Below, piece after piece: positions 57,659 to 64,000 of a stretch of 64,000 nt of DNA. Numbering within the stretch: the first letter of the stretch is position 1; every line of letters starts with the position of its first letter. A program made the position numbers and the translations under genes. Source of the stretch: DAOUJI01 sp965237875. GTDB taxonomy: Bacteria > Chloroflexota > Dehalococcoidia > Lucifugimonadales > JAGWBF01. A model generated the notes under the pieces. It saw nothing but the letters and a program-made list of their open reading frames with translations. It ran no database searches and was not told the DNA's origin. The stretch lies in the NCBI GenBank assembly GCA_965237875.1, contig CBDEGP010000002.1, forward strand, positions 1,674,001-1,738,000, in the 5' to 3' direction.

Positions 57659-59566
57659 CTACCTGGTGTACCAACCTCCCAACGGTATTCCAGCGCCGAG
57701 GAACAGGAGCCCCAACAACGCTAACTCAACTCCCCAAAGGAGCTTTCCCGTGTCGGCAGAGGGAGCGATGGACGAACTGCTCCCCACTCCGCCGGAGCCG
57801 GTCTCGAAGCGGAAGGCCGTGCGGGTGTCGAAAGCGTCGGGACGTCGGACCACAACCTCTGCCTGCCAAGGCCCGGAGATGCTGAGGAGGACTTCTTCGA
57901 CCAAGTAGTTTCCGCCCCCAGGACGCTGGCCGAAGCTCCGGTCTCTCCCAAGTCGGCGTCCAGGTACGTCAGACGCAGGCTCACGTCCGATGCGTTTTCG
58001 ATTGGAGCGCCCCGCCGGTCCGCCAGCGACACGAGAAGTCTGTTGGGTCCGGTTCGGCCAGGCTCTATCTCAAGAATGATGTCGGCCCCTTCCACTGTGT
58101 CTCGGAAGGTCAACTTGTCCTCCTGCCCAATCCCCTCCCGAGAAGCGACCTGCCGGGCCGGTTCCAGGCTTGCCAGCATTGCGACGGACGCCAACACCAG
58201 GACCACAAGCGCCGCTTCCCCGACGACAAACCTGCCCAACCACCGGCCGGCGTTTTCTCCCGTTGCCAGGCGCGGCCTCACCCACAGAAGGTTGAGGGCT
58301 CCCAGCGCCAGCAGGGGCGCAAGAAGGGCCAGCTTGGAAACCAACGTCAGTCCGTAGGGTGTATTCGTGGCGGCGGAATGTGGTCACCTGGGCCCAACCG
58401 CTGTAGAGGCCCGTGATGGCCAACACGCCCACGCTCAAGATTGCCAGCGCTGAAAACCTGGGAGTCAGGGCGGAGAGAAAGGCCCTACGGTCGTCAGGAG
58501 TAAGCTCCCCCATAGCGAGGGGCGCTCCCAGGGCGAAGTGGACCAGTCCTCCTGCCCAGAAAGCTGCGGCAAGCAGGTGAAGATAATCGGAAAACAGGGC
58601 CGGCGTCTCTATTCCGGCGGTGGCCGCGCCATGACTGCCCATGCTGTGAACGAACAACATCCCCGCGCCTATGGCCAGCGCCGACGTTTGCAGGCATGCA
58701 CGCCAGCGGTCGGCCCTGTCCTGGTCATGCCGGCTTTTTGACGCCCAGATGAAGACCGGCCCGAGGACAACGGCAAGGGCTGCAAGCAGCCCCACGCGCC
58801 AGAGCCACAGGCTTCCCCAGTCCGTGTCCGACAGGGTGGCGCCTATCGGCCCTCCTACGGCCTCGGCCAGGGGAATGTCGTGCACCGCCTGGGCCTGAAC
58901 GACAAGCTGGCCCAGGGACGCCAGGAGACAGGTGCCTACGGCCAGCAGGATGAGCTTGAGTGACCGGGCGCCCATGCGGCGCCGTTGGCTGAGCAAGGCG
59001 GGTCCGGCGCCGGGCGCCGAAAGGACCGGCCCCCATGCCAACAACTCGAAGGCAAGCCCTCCCACTATGGACAGGGAGGTCAGGAGAATTATCCACCTGA
59101 GCACAGGCTCCCAGGGAGACTGGATAAGCGGCTGGTCCGGGGTTTCAATCGGCGCCCCGGATATGGGTTCTCCCACCGAGAACACAAAGGACCCGCGGAC
59201 CCTGTGGCCGTCCAAGGTGGATACGTTCTTCCAGGCCACCGTATACGTGCCGTCGGGCAGAGGTTCCAGGGTGACGGAGACAGCCGTGAGGTCGTTCCTG
59301 TCCACGATGCTGTCGTCCCTGTCCACCCGGTCCCCCTGGGCGTCCAGGACCTGGATTTCGCTGAAACCCGGCTCAACGGGCTCGGTAAATCAGATGACTG
59401 CCTGGCTCGGGGCGTCAACCAACGTAGAATTGGGCGCCGGCGCCGACCGAGCAAGGTTGGCGTGGGCGTAAGCTTCCTTTGCCGGCAACCACGTGAAGGC
59501 AATGAGCGACGCAGCGGCGGCCGCCAGGAGTGCAGCCAGGCCCATCCTGACCGGGTTTAGCTTCAT
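57659..59566 (-). pseudogene. CopC-CopD-type copper protein gene with three lesions
   Basis: The intact gene would encode signal peptide, CopC-like domain, about eight membrane segments (CopD) and a C-terminal beta domain with a last anchor. From the ATG at 59566 the reading is normal (AYAHANLARSAPAPNST) until an in-frame TGA at 59390-59392, where AVI*FTEPVEPG shows a tryptophan is expected. An extra base near 58377-58378 then shifts the frame between SGWAQVTT and NTPYGLTLVSKL. A missing base in the C5 run at 57915-57919 shifts it again before NYLVEEVLLSISG. Open pieces are 58070-59326, 57721-58344 and 57659-57904. Homopolymer indels could be sequence errors, but the TGA is a substitution. 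Confidence 0.85.
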
Positions 59567-59619
59567 CTTTCTCCGTATGTGTCCATTTTTGCGGCTGCCT
59601 TGGTCCGCCTATACAAGAA

Positions 59620-60228
59620 TCACCGGCTCCTCATGGCTAGTGCGGCGCCGCCGACGCCCGCCGCAATGCCCACGGCCCCCAGCACGATTCCCACGATGGC
59701 CAGAACTCCGGCGGACGAGGCGCTCTCATCCGCATCTATGGCCGTGTCCTGAGCTTGTTCGGCGGCGTTCTGCGCCCCTCTCACAGCCCCTTCGATCTCG
59801 CGTATTTCGGGGAGCGTCACGGGAAACTGCAAGTCCGCTGACGACCGCACGTCGTCAAAGTCTCCACCGGCCCCTTCCGACACAAACGTTTCGTCCACTT
59901 CAGCGCCCTCTATTGCGCCGAAGAAACGGAACTCGTAGACGCCTGGCGCGGTGGGAACAAGGTCCGCCGCGTACTGCCCCGGGGTGTTGAAGACGGGCCG
60001 TAGGCTCATAACTTTTGAAGCGCCGGTGGGAACGTGGGTGACTTCGACCTTGAGGGTCTCGTGGACGCCCTCCACAGAGACCATCCCTCCTTGGTCATGG
60101 CCGGCGGTTGAAGCGTCGCCGTCGTGAGTTTCGTCGCTGTCGCGTCCGTGGTCATCGTCGCCGTCTTGGTCCGTGTCGTCGTGGGTTTCGCCGCTGTCGC
60201 GTCCGTGGTCATCGTCGCCGTCCGGCAT
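59620..60228 (-). CDS. Asp/His-rich YtkA-like protein, distal part after in-frame TAA
   Basis: This 202-aa frame begins with an ATG immediately after the in-frame TAA that ends the 60229-60498 gene, and it continues in the same register. The start is a metal-binding-like Asp/His repeat (GDDDHGRDSGETHD, repeated as GDDDHGRDSDETHD). The body matches the second half of a YtkA/FixH-like exported domain: LKVEVTHVPTGASKVMSLRPVFNTPGQYAADLVPTAPGVYEFRFFGAIEGAEVDETF. A C-terminal membrane anchor ends the protein. It is either the 3' half of one gene broken by the TAA, or made by stop-start reinitiation. Alone it lacks a signal peptide. Confidence 0.72.
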   Translation of the reverse strand: MPDGDDDHGRDSGETHDDTDQDGDDDHGRDSDETHDGDASTAGHDQGGMVSVEGVHETLKVEVTHVPTGASKVMSLRPVFNTPGQYAADLVPTAPGVYEFRFFGAIEGAEVDETFVSEGAGGDFDDVRSSADLQFPVTLPEIREIEGAVRGAQNAAEQAQDTAIDADESASSAGVLAIVGIVLGAVGIAAGVGGAALAMRSR

Positions 60229-60498
60229 TTAGTCGTTGTCTTGGCCCGCGTCGTCGTGGGTTTCGCCGCTGCCTTCGTGCTCGTTCCCGTGTTCTCCGGG
60301 CGCCTCGGACGCCTGTTTTAAAAGCTTAAGATAGACGCCGTTGACTTGACCTTCGTATGCCGGTTCCGCCAAGAAACCCACCACCCACTGGTATTCGCCC
60401 TCTCGTTGTTCGTGGGCGAACACGGCTCCGGCGGCGAGGGCTGTGGCCGCTGCAACAACGGCCAGCAGCAGAAATCTGATGGTTGAGATAGATGTCAT
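60229..60498 (-). CDS. YtkA-like exported protein, N-terminal part ending at TAA
   Basis: This 89-aa frame starts with a clear signal peptide (FLLLAVVAAATALAAGAVFAHEQREG) and the first strands of a YtkA/FixH-like domain: EYQWVVGFLAEPAYEGQVNGVYLKLLKQ. It then enters the Asp/His-rich repeat (GETHDDAGQDND) and stops at TAA; the following ATG opens the 59620-60228 frame in register. Family members have both halves in one chain, so the TAA probably interrupts a single gene. It lies about 65 bases from the end of the upstream YtkA-like gene on the same strand. Confidence 0.72.
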   Translation of the reverse strand: MTSISTIRFLLLAVVAAATALAAGAVFAHEQREGEYQWVVGFLAEPAYEGQVNGVYLKLLKQASEAPGEHGNEHEGSGETHDDAGQDND

Positions 60499-60562
60499 TA
60501 GTTTTTCCTCTCCATGATCGGGCCTCTATTGAGGCTGTTGTTGATGTTTGTCAAACCAAGCT

Positions 60563-61135
60563 CTACCGACGAGCCCGTCCCTGCTTCTTCCTGCTCCTCT
60601 TCCTCACCAGGCCCGTAAGCCAAACCGACAGGGCCAGGAACGCTATGCCCAATGCGGCGATGAACGCCAAGCTGAACCCGTACCCTTCCGTGACCTCGAT
60701 TGGAAGGCTGATGGACTCCCGCCCCAACCCCCCGTCCATGTCGAGCTTGAGGGTCCAGGCGCCGACGGCGTCGAGGGGAATGTCAGCCTCGTAGAACTGG
60801 GGCGTCGCCGGGGTGTTGAGGGCCGGCGCCGGCCCGAAATTCGTCGCTCCCTGGGGTCCGAGGGCCGTTACCAGCGCTTGGGCGTCCGTTATGCTGTTCC
60901 CGTTGTCCAGGTCCCTGACCAGTATGCTCAGATGGAGATTGCCCACTTTGGGCGCGCCCGGAAGAATCCCCACTTCAATCTCGTATGGTCCCGCCTGCCT
61001 GTTCTTGACAATGGAAACGGTGGCCCCATTGGCGTGGGTCAACCCGGGGCATAGGGCCAGCGCCAGAACGGCAAGGCCGACAACGGATAAAGTCCAAGCT
61101 GCAAGCCCGCGGCGGCGGGCGGCGGTAAAGCCCAA
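60563..61135 (-). CDS. YtkA/FixH-like exported membrane-anchored protein
   Basis: This 190-aa protein has an N-terminal signal segment (LSVVGLAVLALALCPGLTHAN), a beta-rich external domain (PYEIEVGILPGAPKVGNLHLSILVRD, then PATPQFYEADIPLDAVGAWTLKLDMDGG) and a C-terminal membrane anchor (FSLAFIAALGIAFLALSVWLTGLV) with a basic tail. The beta domain, with its PGxxxLxV and W-T/L strand ending, resembles YtkA/FixH proteins that occur beside copper and cytochrome oxidase genes. It lies in the middle of the metal cluster, between the His-rich gene and the Asp/His-rich gene. I cannot identify its ligand. Confidence 0.7.
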   Translation of the reverse strand: MGFTAARRRGLAAWTLSVVGLAVLALALCPGLTHANGATVSIVKNRQAGPYEIEVGILPGAPKVGNLHLSILVRDLDNGNSITDAQALVTALGPQGATNFGPAPALNTPATPQFYEADIPLDAVGAWTLKLDMDGGLGRESISLPIEVTEGYGFSLAFIAALGIAFLALSVWLTGLVRKRSRKKQGRARR

Positions 61136-61179
61136 GCGAGTCTCCCTTTAGCTTATTTGGTCCGGGTGGAGCGGAAGAA

Positions 61180-61587
61180 TTACGACGGGAGCCAAGCCGG
61201 GGGAGGCCGCAGGAGGGGCGGAATGGGAAGCGAACGCAAACGGGCGTTGGCCGGTTGGGTCAAACCCGTAGTTGATGTGTGAGGCATGGCCAGGGGTAGG
61301 CACAGGACCATGGCAAGCCCCAGGGTGACCATGACCCAGAAGGAGGAGCTCGCCTTGGTGGGCGTGATGGAGACCGTGTCCTGCACGGCCCCGCCGGGAT
61401 GACGGTGATGCGGCCCGGCGCCGGGTCCGTGGGTGTGCTGCGCCGCGGCGCCTGGGTCCAGGTAGATGTGACCGTGCCAGGGAATCTTTTCGGCGTAGTG
61501 GTGGTCGAATATGGCCGCCGATAGGCCCACCCACAACGCAAACAGCAGCGAGAGTGAAGCCAACGGGTGGATGGCTCTGCGCAACAC
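61180..61587 (-). CDS. His-rich small membrane protein
   Basis: This 135-aa protein has a first hydrophobic segment (LASLSLLFALWVGLSAAIF), then a histidine-rich loop starting DHHYAEKIPWHGHIYLDPGA, followed by QHTHGPGAGPHHRHPGG, and a second hydrophobic segment (FWVMVTLGLAMVLCLPLAM). The loop's 11 or so histidines could bind zinc, copper or nickel. It lies between a YtkA-like gene and the metal ABC permease gene on the same strand, about 36 bases from the latter, so a metal-related role is likely. I do not recognise a named family. Confidence 0.7.
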   Translation of the reverse strand: MLRRAIHPLASLSLLFALWVGLSAAIFDHHYAEKIPWHGHIYLDPGAAAQHTHGPGAGPHHRHPGGAVQDTVSITPTKASSSFWVMVTLGLAMVLCLPLAMPHTSTTGLTQPANARLRSLPIPPLLRPPPAWLPS

Positions 61588-61623
61588 TATGCTTTACATG
61601 CTACTAATCGGCCTTGCCGGAGG

Positions 61624-62487
61624 TCAAGCGGCCTCCCTTTCCATATTCATGCCCGGGCGGTTCCAAGTGGCCAAAAGACCTCGGGAGGGGGAGAAGACCA
61701 TCGCCGCTATGAAAATCACCGTCGCGGCCACTACTATAGTGGGTCCTGGCGGCAGGTCCAGGTGAAATGAGATGTACAGTCCTGCGAGTATCGACACCAG
61801 GCCGACTGCCACAGACACAGCCATCATCCAAGGCAGTCTCCTCGCCAGCAGGCTTGCCGTCGCCGCGGGGGTGACCAGAAGCGCCAACACCAAAACGATT
61901 CCCACGGTTTTTAACGCGGCCACCGTGGTGATGCCCACCAGCACGGGGAGCATGTACTCAATCAGCCGTACGGGCACCCCCGACGCCGCTGCCATGGTGG
62001 AGTCGTAGGAAGTGAAGAGAAGCTCTTTGTAGAAAAGACCCACGGCCAACAGCACGATGGCCGTGACGACTCCGATGACCAATATCTGGTCCCAGGAAGT
62101 CCCCAGTACGTTGCCGAATAGGAAGCTCAAAAGGTCTGCGGTGTAGTTGTCGACGCTGCTGATGATTATGATGCCCAGCGCAAACCCCGCCGCGTATATT
62201 ATGCCCACTGACGTGTCCAACTTGATCCGGGCTTGGCGGCTCACGTAGGTGATGGCCAGAGAAGCGGGGACCGCCCACACGAGGGCCCCCAAGAAGATGC
62301 TCCCGCCCAGAAGGTAGGACGCGGCGATGCCTGTGAGGGAGGAGTGGGCCACCGCGTCTCCCATGAAAGCAAGACCGCGCAGTACAACGTACGTGCCGAC
62401 CACTGAGCAGCAGACTGCGGCCAGCGCCGATGCCGCCAAGGCCCGTTGCATGAACGCATACGAAAGGGGTTCGGTTATAACATCCAT
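61624..62487 (-). CDS. ZnuB/MntB-type metal ABC transporter permease
   Basis: This 287-aa protein is an ABC-3-family permease for zinc, manganese or iron uptake. It has about eight to nine hydrophobic segments and the family loop GLAFMGDAVAHSSLTGIAASYLLG. Later features are SVGIIYAAGFALGIII, DLLSFLFGNVLG, FTSYDSTMAAASGVPVRLIEYMLPVLVGITTVAALKTVGIVLVLALLVTPAATA. It pairs with the ATPase gene nine bases upstream. Which metal it moves cannot be decided from sequence. The matching substrate-binding protein gene is not within this window. Confidence 0.9.
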   Translation of the reverse strand: MDVITEPLSYAFMQRALAASALAAVCCSVVGTYVVLRGLAFMGDAVAHSSLTGIAASYLLGGSIFLGALVWAVPASLAITYVSRQARIKLDTSVGIIYAAGFALGIIIISSVDNYTADLLSFLFGNVLGTSWDQILVIGVVTAIVLLAVGLFYKELLFTSYDSTMAAASGVPVRLIEYMLPVLVGITTVAALKTVGIVLVLALLVTPAATASLLARRLPWMMAVSVAVGLVSILAGLYISFHLDLPPGPTIVVAATVIFIAAMVFSPSRGLLATWNRPGMNMEREAA

Positions 62488-62496
62488 GGGTTGACG

Positions 62497-63306
62497 CTAC
62501 TTTCCCTGGACTCCGCCGTCGTCGCCGTGAAGGTGATGCTGATATGCGTACGCCTGCCCATCCACGTGGACCATGAGCAGGTGGGTGCCGAAGGTCTCAC
62601 TCAAGACCTTCTCGGTCAGCACCTCATAGGGGCGTCCAAAGGCCACCAGATGCCTGTTGAGGCAACAAGCGTTGTAGCAGGCGCTGGATACGCAAGAGAG
62701 GTCGTGGGTGCTCAGCGCCACCGTAGCGCCCTGGCTCTGTAGGCTGCGGACGATGTCCAGGATCTGGTGCTGGGCCGTGGCGTCCAGTCCCGCCAGGGGT
62801 TCGTCCAACAGAAGCAGTCTGGGCTTGTCGGCCAACGCCCTGGCCAGAAGCACCCGGCGACGCTGTCCGCTCGACAGCTCGCCTATGAGGCGCTTCTTCA
62901 GAGAAGCCATTCCGACTTGCTCCAGGGCCTCTTCGGCAGCCAAGCGGTCCGACTTGCCGGGCCTTCGAAAGAGGCCCAACTTGCCGTACGTGCCCATCAG
63001 CGCCACGTCTTCCACGGTGACGGGAAAGTCCCAGTCCACCATCTCCATCTGGGGCATATACCCCACTTGAGACCGCCGGGCTCCGGTCGGCTCTCCAAAA
63101 ATCCGCACCTGGCCTCTCCAGGGCTTGATAAGGCCCAGGATCACTTTGAACAGGGTGGACTTGCCTGAGCCGTTGGGCCCAATGATTCCCAGTATTTCGC
63201 CGGGGGACACCGTCAGGCTGATGTCTTCCAGGGCCGTGTGGGTGTGATAGCCGGCCCACACGCCTTCGATTTCAAGGACGGGTGGACTTCCGTTGTCTAC
63301 AGCCAT
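62497..63306 (-). CDS. ZnuC/MntA-type metal ABC transporter ATPase
   Basis: This ATPase (about 269 aa from the chosen start) drives the metal permease encoded just downstream. Walker A is IIGPNGSGKSTLFK, the Q-loop is in VGYMPQMEMVDWDFPVTVEDVALMG, the signature is ELSSGQRRRVLLARAL, and Walker B with the catalytic glutamate is LLLLDEPLAGLD, followed by the switch histidine in STHDL. The C-terminal stretch has extra histidines (VHVDGQAYAYQHHLHGDD) that may sense metal. I chose the ATG at 63306 after GGAGGTGGG; the frame is open to 63351. Confidence 0.92.
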   Translation of the reverse strand: MAVDNGSPPVLEIEGVWAGYHTHTALEDISLTVSPGEILGIIGPNGSGKSTLFKVILGLIKPWRGQVRIFGEPTGARRSQVGYMPQMEMVDWDFPVTVEDVALMGTYGKLGLFRRPGKSDRLAAEEALEQVGMASLKKRLIGELSSGQRRRVLLARALADKPRLLLLDEPLAGLDATAQHQILDIVRSLQSQGATVALSTHDLSCVSSACYNACCLNRHLVAFGRPYEVLTEKVLSETFGTHLLMVHVDGQAYAYQHHLHGDDGGVQGK

Positions 63307-63354
63307 TGTCCCACCTCCCATTCCGGTTTCTCCGGCAGCCTGCCGGGCCAAGAT

Positions 63355-63369
63355 TGATACTTTGTATCA
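63355..63369. promoter_or_regulatory. Perfect palindrome upstream of the metal ABC genes
   Basis: TGATAC-TTT-GTATCA is a perfect inverted repeat about 50 bases before the ATPase start, close to a possible -10. It sits between the Fur-family gene and the transporter genes and is a good operator candidate for that regulator. The binding site has not been tested. Confidence 0.6.
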
Positions 63370-63378
63370 CTATCCGGC

Positions 63379-63398
63379 AAAAAAAGAGACTCCGTCCC
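63379..63398 (-). terminator. Putative intrinsic terminator after the Fur-family gene
   Basis: On the minus strand a five-base stem (GGGAC and GTCTC, with one wobble pair) with a GGA loop is followed by seven T residues. It touches the fur stop codon and would separate fur transcription from that of the transporter genes. Confidence 0.5.
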
Positions 63399-63898
63399 TA
63401 TCCGACCGCCGCCGTTGTTTTCTGAGGGGAAACGGCCCCGTCGGACTGTTGGCCGGCTTTCTTCCAGCACTCAACACACCTGCCGTAGACCTCGAGCCGG
63501 TGGCCGTCCATATGGAACTCGCTGCCGGCGGCGCGTTCCTTCAGCAGGTCGTCGATGTCGCATCCCAGCAGGTCCTGGGCCAGCCCGCACTCGGTGCATA
63601 TCAGATGGTGGTGATGCCCCGTATGGCTCATCTGGTACCTGGGGCTGCCATTTTCCAGCAGCACCCTGCAGAGTATCCCGGTCTCCACCAACAAGCCCAG
63701 GCACCTGAACACGGTGGCCCTGCCCACCGCGGGGAGCTCTCGACACACTTCCTCCGCCGTGAACTGGTGGTCCCTGGCCGCCACTGAGCCGACAACTGCA
63801 CGCCTGGGAGCGGTGGACCTGTATCCACGCTCCTCTACTACCTGCATGAACTGGTGGGCCTTGGAGTAAGGCTTGTTTCCAATAGTTTTTGATACCAT
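63398..63898 (-). CDS. Fur-family metalloregulator (Zur/PerR-like)
   Basis: This 166-aa protein is a Fur-superfamily repressor. The N-terminal winged helix reads AHQFMQVVEERGYRSTAPRRAVVGSVAARDHQFTAEEVCRELPAVGRATVFRCLGLLVETGIL. The metal-binding half has the His cluster HTGHHHHLICTECG, and two CxxC motifs (CTEC and CVEC) that hold structural zinc. The layout fits Zur better than PerR, and the neighbouring ZnuC/ZnuB-type genes support a zinc role, but Fur and Mur variants cannot be excluded. A palindrome overlapping its own -10 suggests autoregulation. The upstream intergenic region continues to the window end. Confidence 0.88.
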   Translation of the reverse strand: MVSKTIGNKPYSKAHQFMQVVEERGYRSTAPRRAVVGSVAARDHQFTAEEVCRELPAVGRATVFRCLGLLVETGILCRVLLENGSPRYQMSHTGHHHHLICTECGLAQDLLGCDIDDLLKERAAGSEFHMDGHRLEVYGRCVECWKKAGQQSDGAVSPQKTTAAVG

Positions 63899-63909
63899 GT
63901 CTCTTACCT

Positions 63910-63944
63910 GAGGTCAGCTTAGCAGACCTCCCGAATGGTGTCAA
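63910..63944 (-). promoter_or_regulatory. Promoter with overlapping palindrome before the Fur-family gene
   Basis: On the minus strand TTGACA (63939-63944) and TAAGCT (63916-63921) are spaced by 17 bases. The -10 lies inside the inverted repeat GAGGTC...GACCTC (63910-63930), so a bound repressor would block it. The ATG is 17 bases downstream of the -10. Confidence 0.65.
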
Positions 63945-64000
63945 CAGAAACCGATAGGCACGGCTCTTTGGCCGGTTGACACCCAACGGGAAGGCGTGGT

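Noticed and set aside
59390..59392. TGA in the CopC domain as a selenocysteine or recoded tryptophan
   Set aside because: TGA ends other genes in this window, so it is not generally recoded; the residue expected here is Trp, and no SECIS-like hairpin was evident. A nonsense mutation is simpler, given two frameshifts in the same gene.
1..64000. CRISPR arrays, tRNA or rRNA genes, prophage
   Set aside because: I found no regularly spaced repeats with unique spacers, no tRNA-like T-loop context in intergenic DNA, no rRNA stretches and no phage structural genes. A dedicated tRNA or ncRNA search could still find something small.

Overview
The window is GC-rich bacterial chromosome, densely coded on both strands, and reads like a free-living Chloroflexota genome (Dehalococcoidia/SAR202-like is my best guess; Actinomycetota is the main alternative). 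The reasons are the pairing of a SCO1664-type kinase-like protein with DUF3090, lipoproteins with Pro/Thr-rich stalks and an excalibur domain, paired CaiB-type CoA-transferases and acyl-CoA dehydrogenases, and dispersed palindromes encoding GELVEP/FDKLTANG-type peptides when read as protein. Taxonomy is an inference; there is no rRNA, and I found no tRNA, CRISPR array or prophage.

Layout. 1-8.7 kb is an accessory zone: a Phd/PIN toxin-antitoxin pair (cut by the window start), two CaiB/BaiF CoA-transferase subunits, an RHH/Doc pair, a flavin-reductase-like protein, a CinA-nucleotidyltransferase fusion, two orphan HigA-type regulators and a DUF2442/DUF4160 pair whose second gene is frameshifted. 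8.7-20.9 kb is core: an amidohydrolase; the rpmH-rnpA/yidD-(PQQ lipoprotein)-yidC-jag cluster on the minus strand, with a rnpA-yidD fusion and a consensus promoter; then tlyA, ileS, an HtrA protease, rph, yqeK and a HIT protein. 20.9-23.5 kb holds two acyl-CoA dehydrogenases and a stand-alone Lrp/AsnC sensor domain. 23.7-25.5 kb is an intact IS1380-family element with terminal repeats and a GATT target duplication. 25.9-37.7 kb holds rsmG, a flippase-like membrane protein, an excalibur lipoprotein with tandem repeats, mfd, a HAD protein, proB and proA. 37.7-45.9 kb holds a split transketolase, an amidohydrolase, thpR, a TIM-barrel epimerase, a ThiO-like oxidase, a glycerophosphodiesterase and small membrane proteins. 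46.2-55.4 kb holds the SCO1664/DUF3090 pair, a ThDP enzyme, ligA, pth, an MFS transporter, a PEP-mutase-like lyase and trxB.

55.5-63.9 kb is the most distinctive block. It is a co-oriented minus-strand run from a Fur-family regulator through a ZnuC/ZnuB-type metal ABC pair, a His-rich membrane protein, two YtkA/FixH-like exported proteins (one with an Asp/His-rich repeat split by an in-frame TAA), a CopC-CopD gene carrying one nonsense codon and two frameshifts, a small cytochrome c, and a polytopic membrane protein with a Cys-rich loop. I read it as a metal-handling and respiratory-periplasm locus in which the CopCD part has decayed while its neighbours remain intact.

Cross-window features are a 116-bp palindromic element present twice (725-840 and 54345-54460) with shorter relatives elsewhere, and several genes whose -10 box lies 6-9 nt from the start codon, suggesting leaderless or near-leaderless transcripts.
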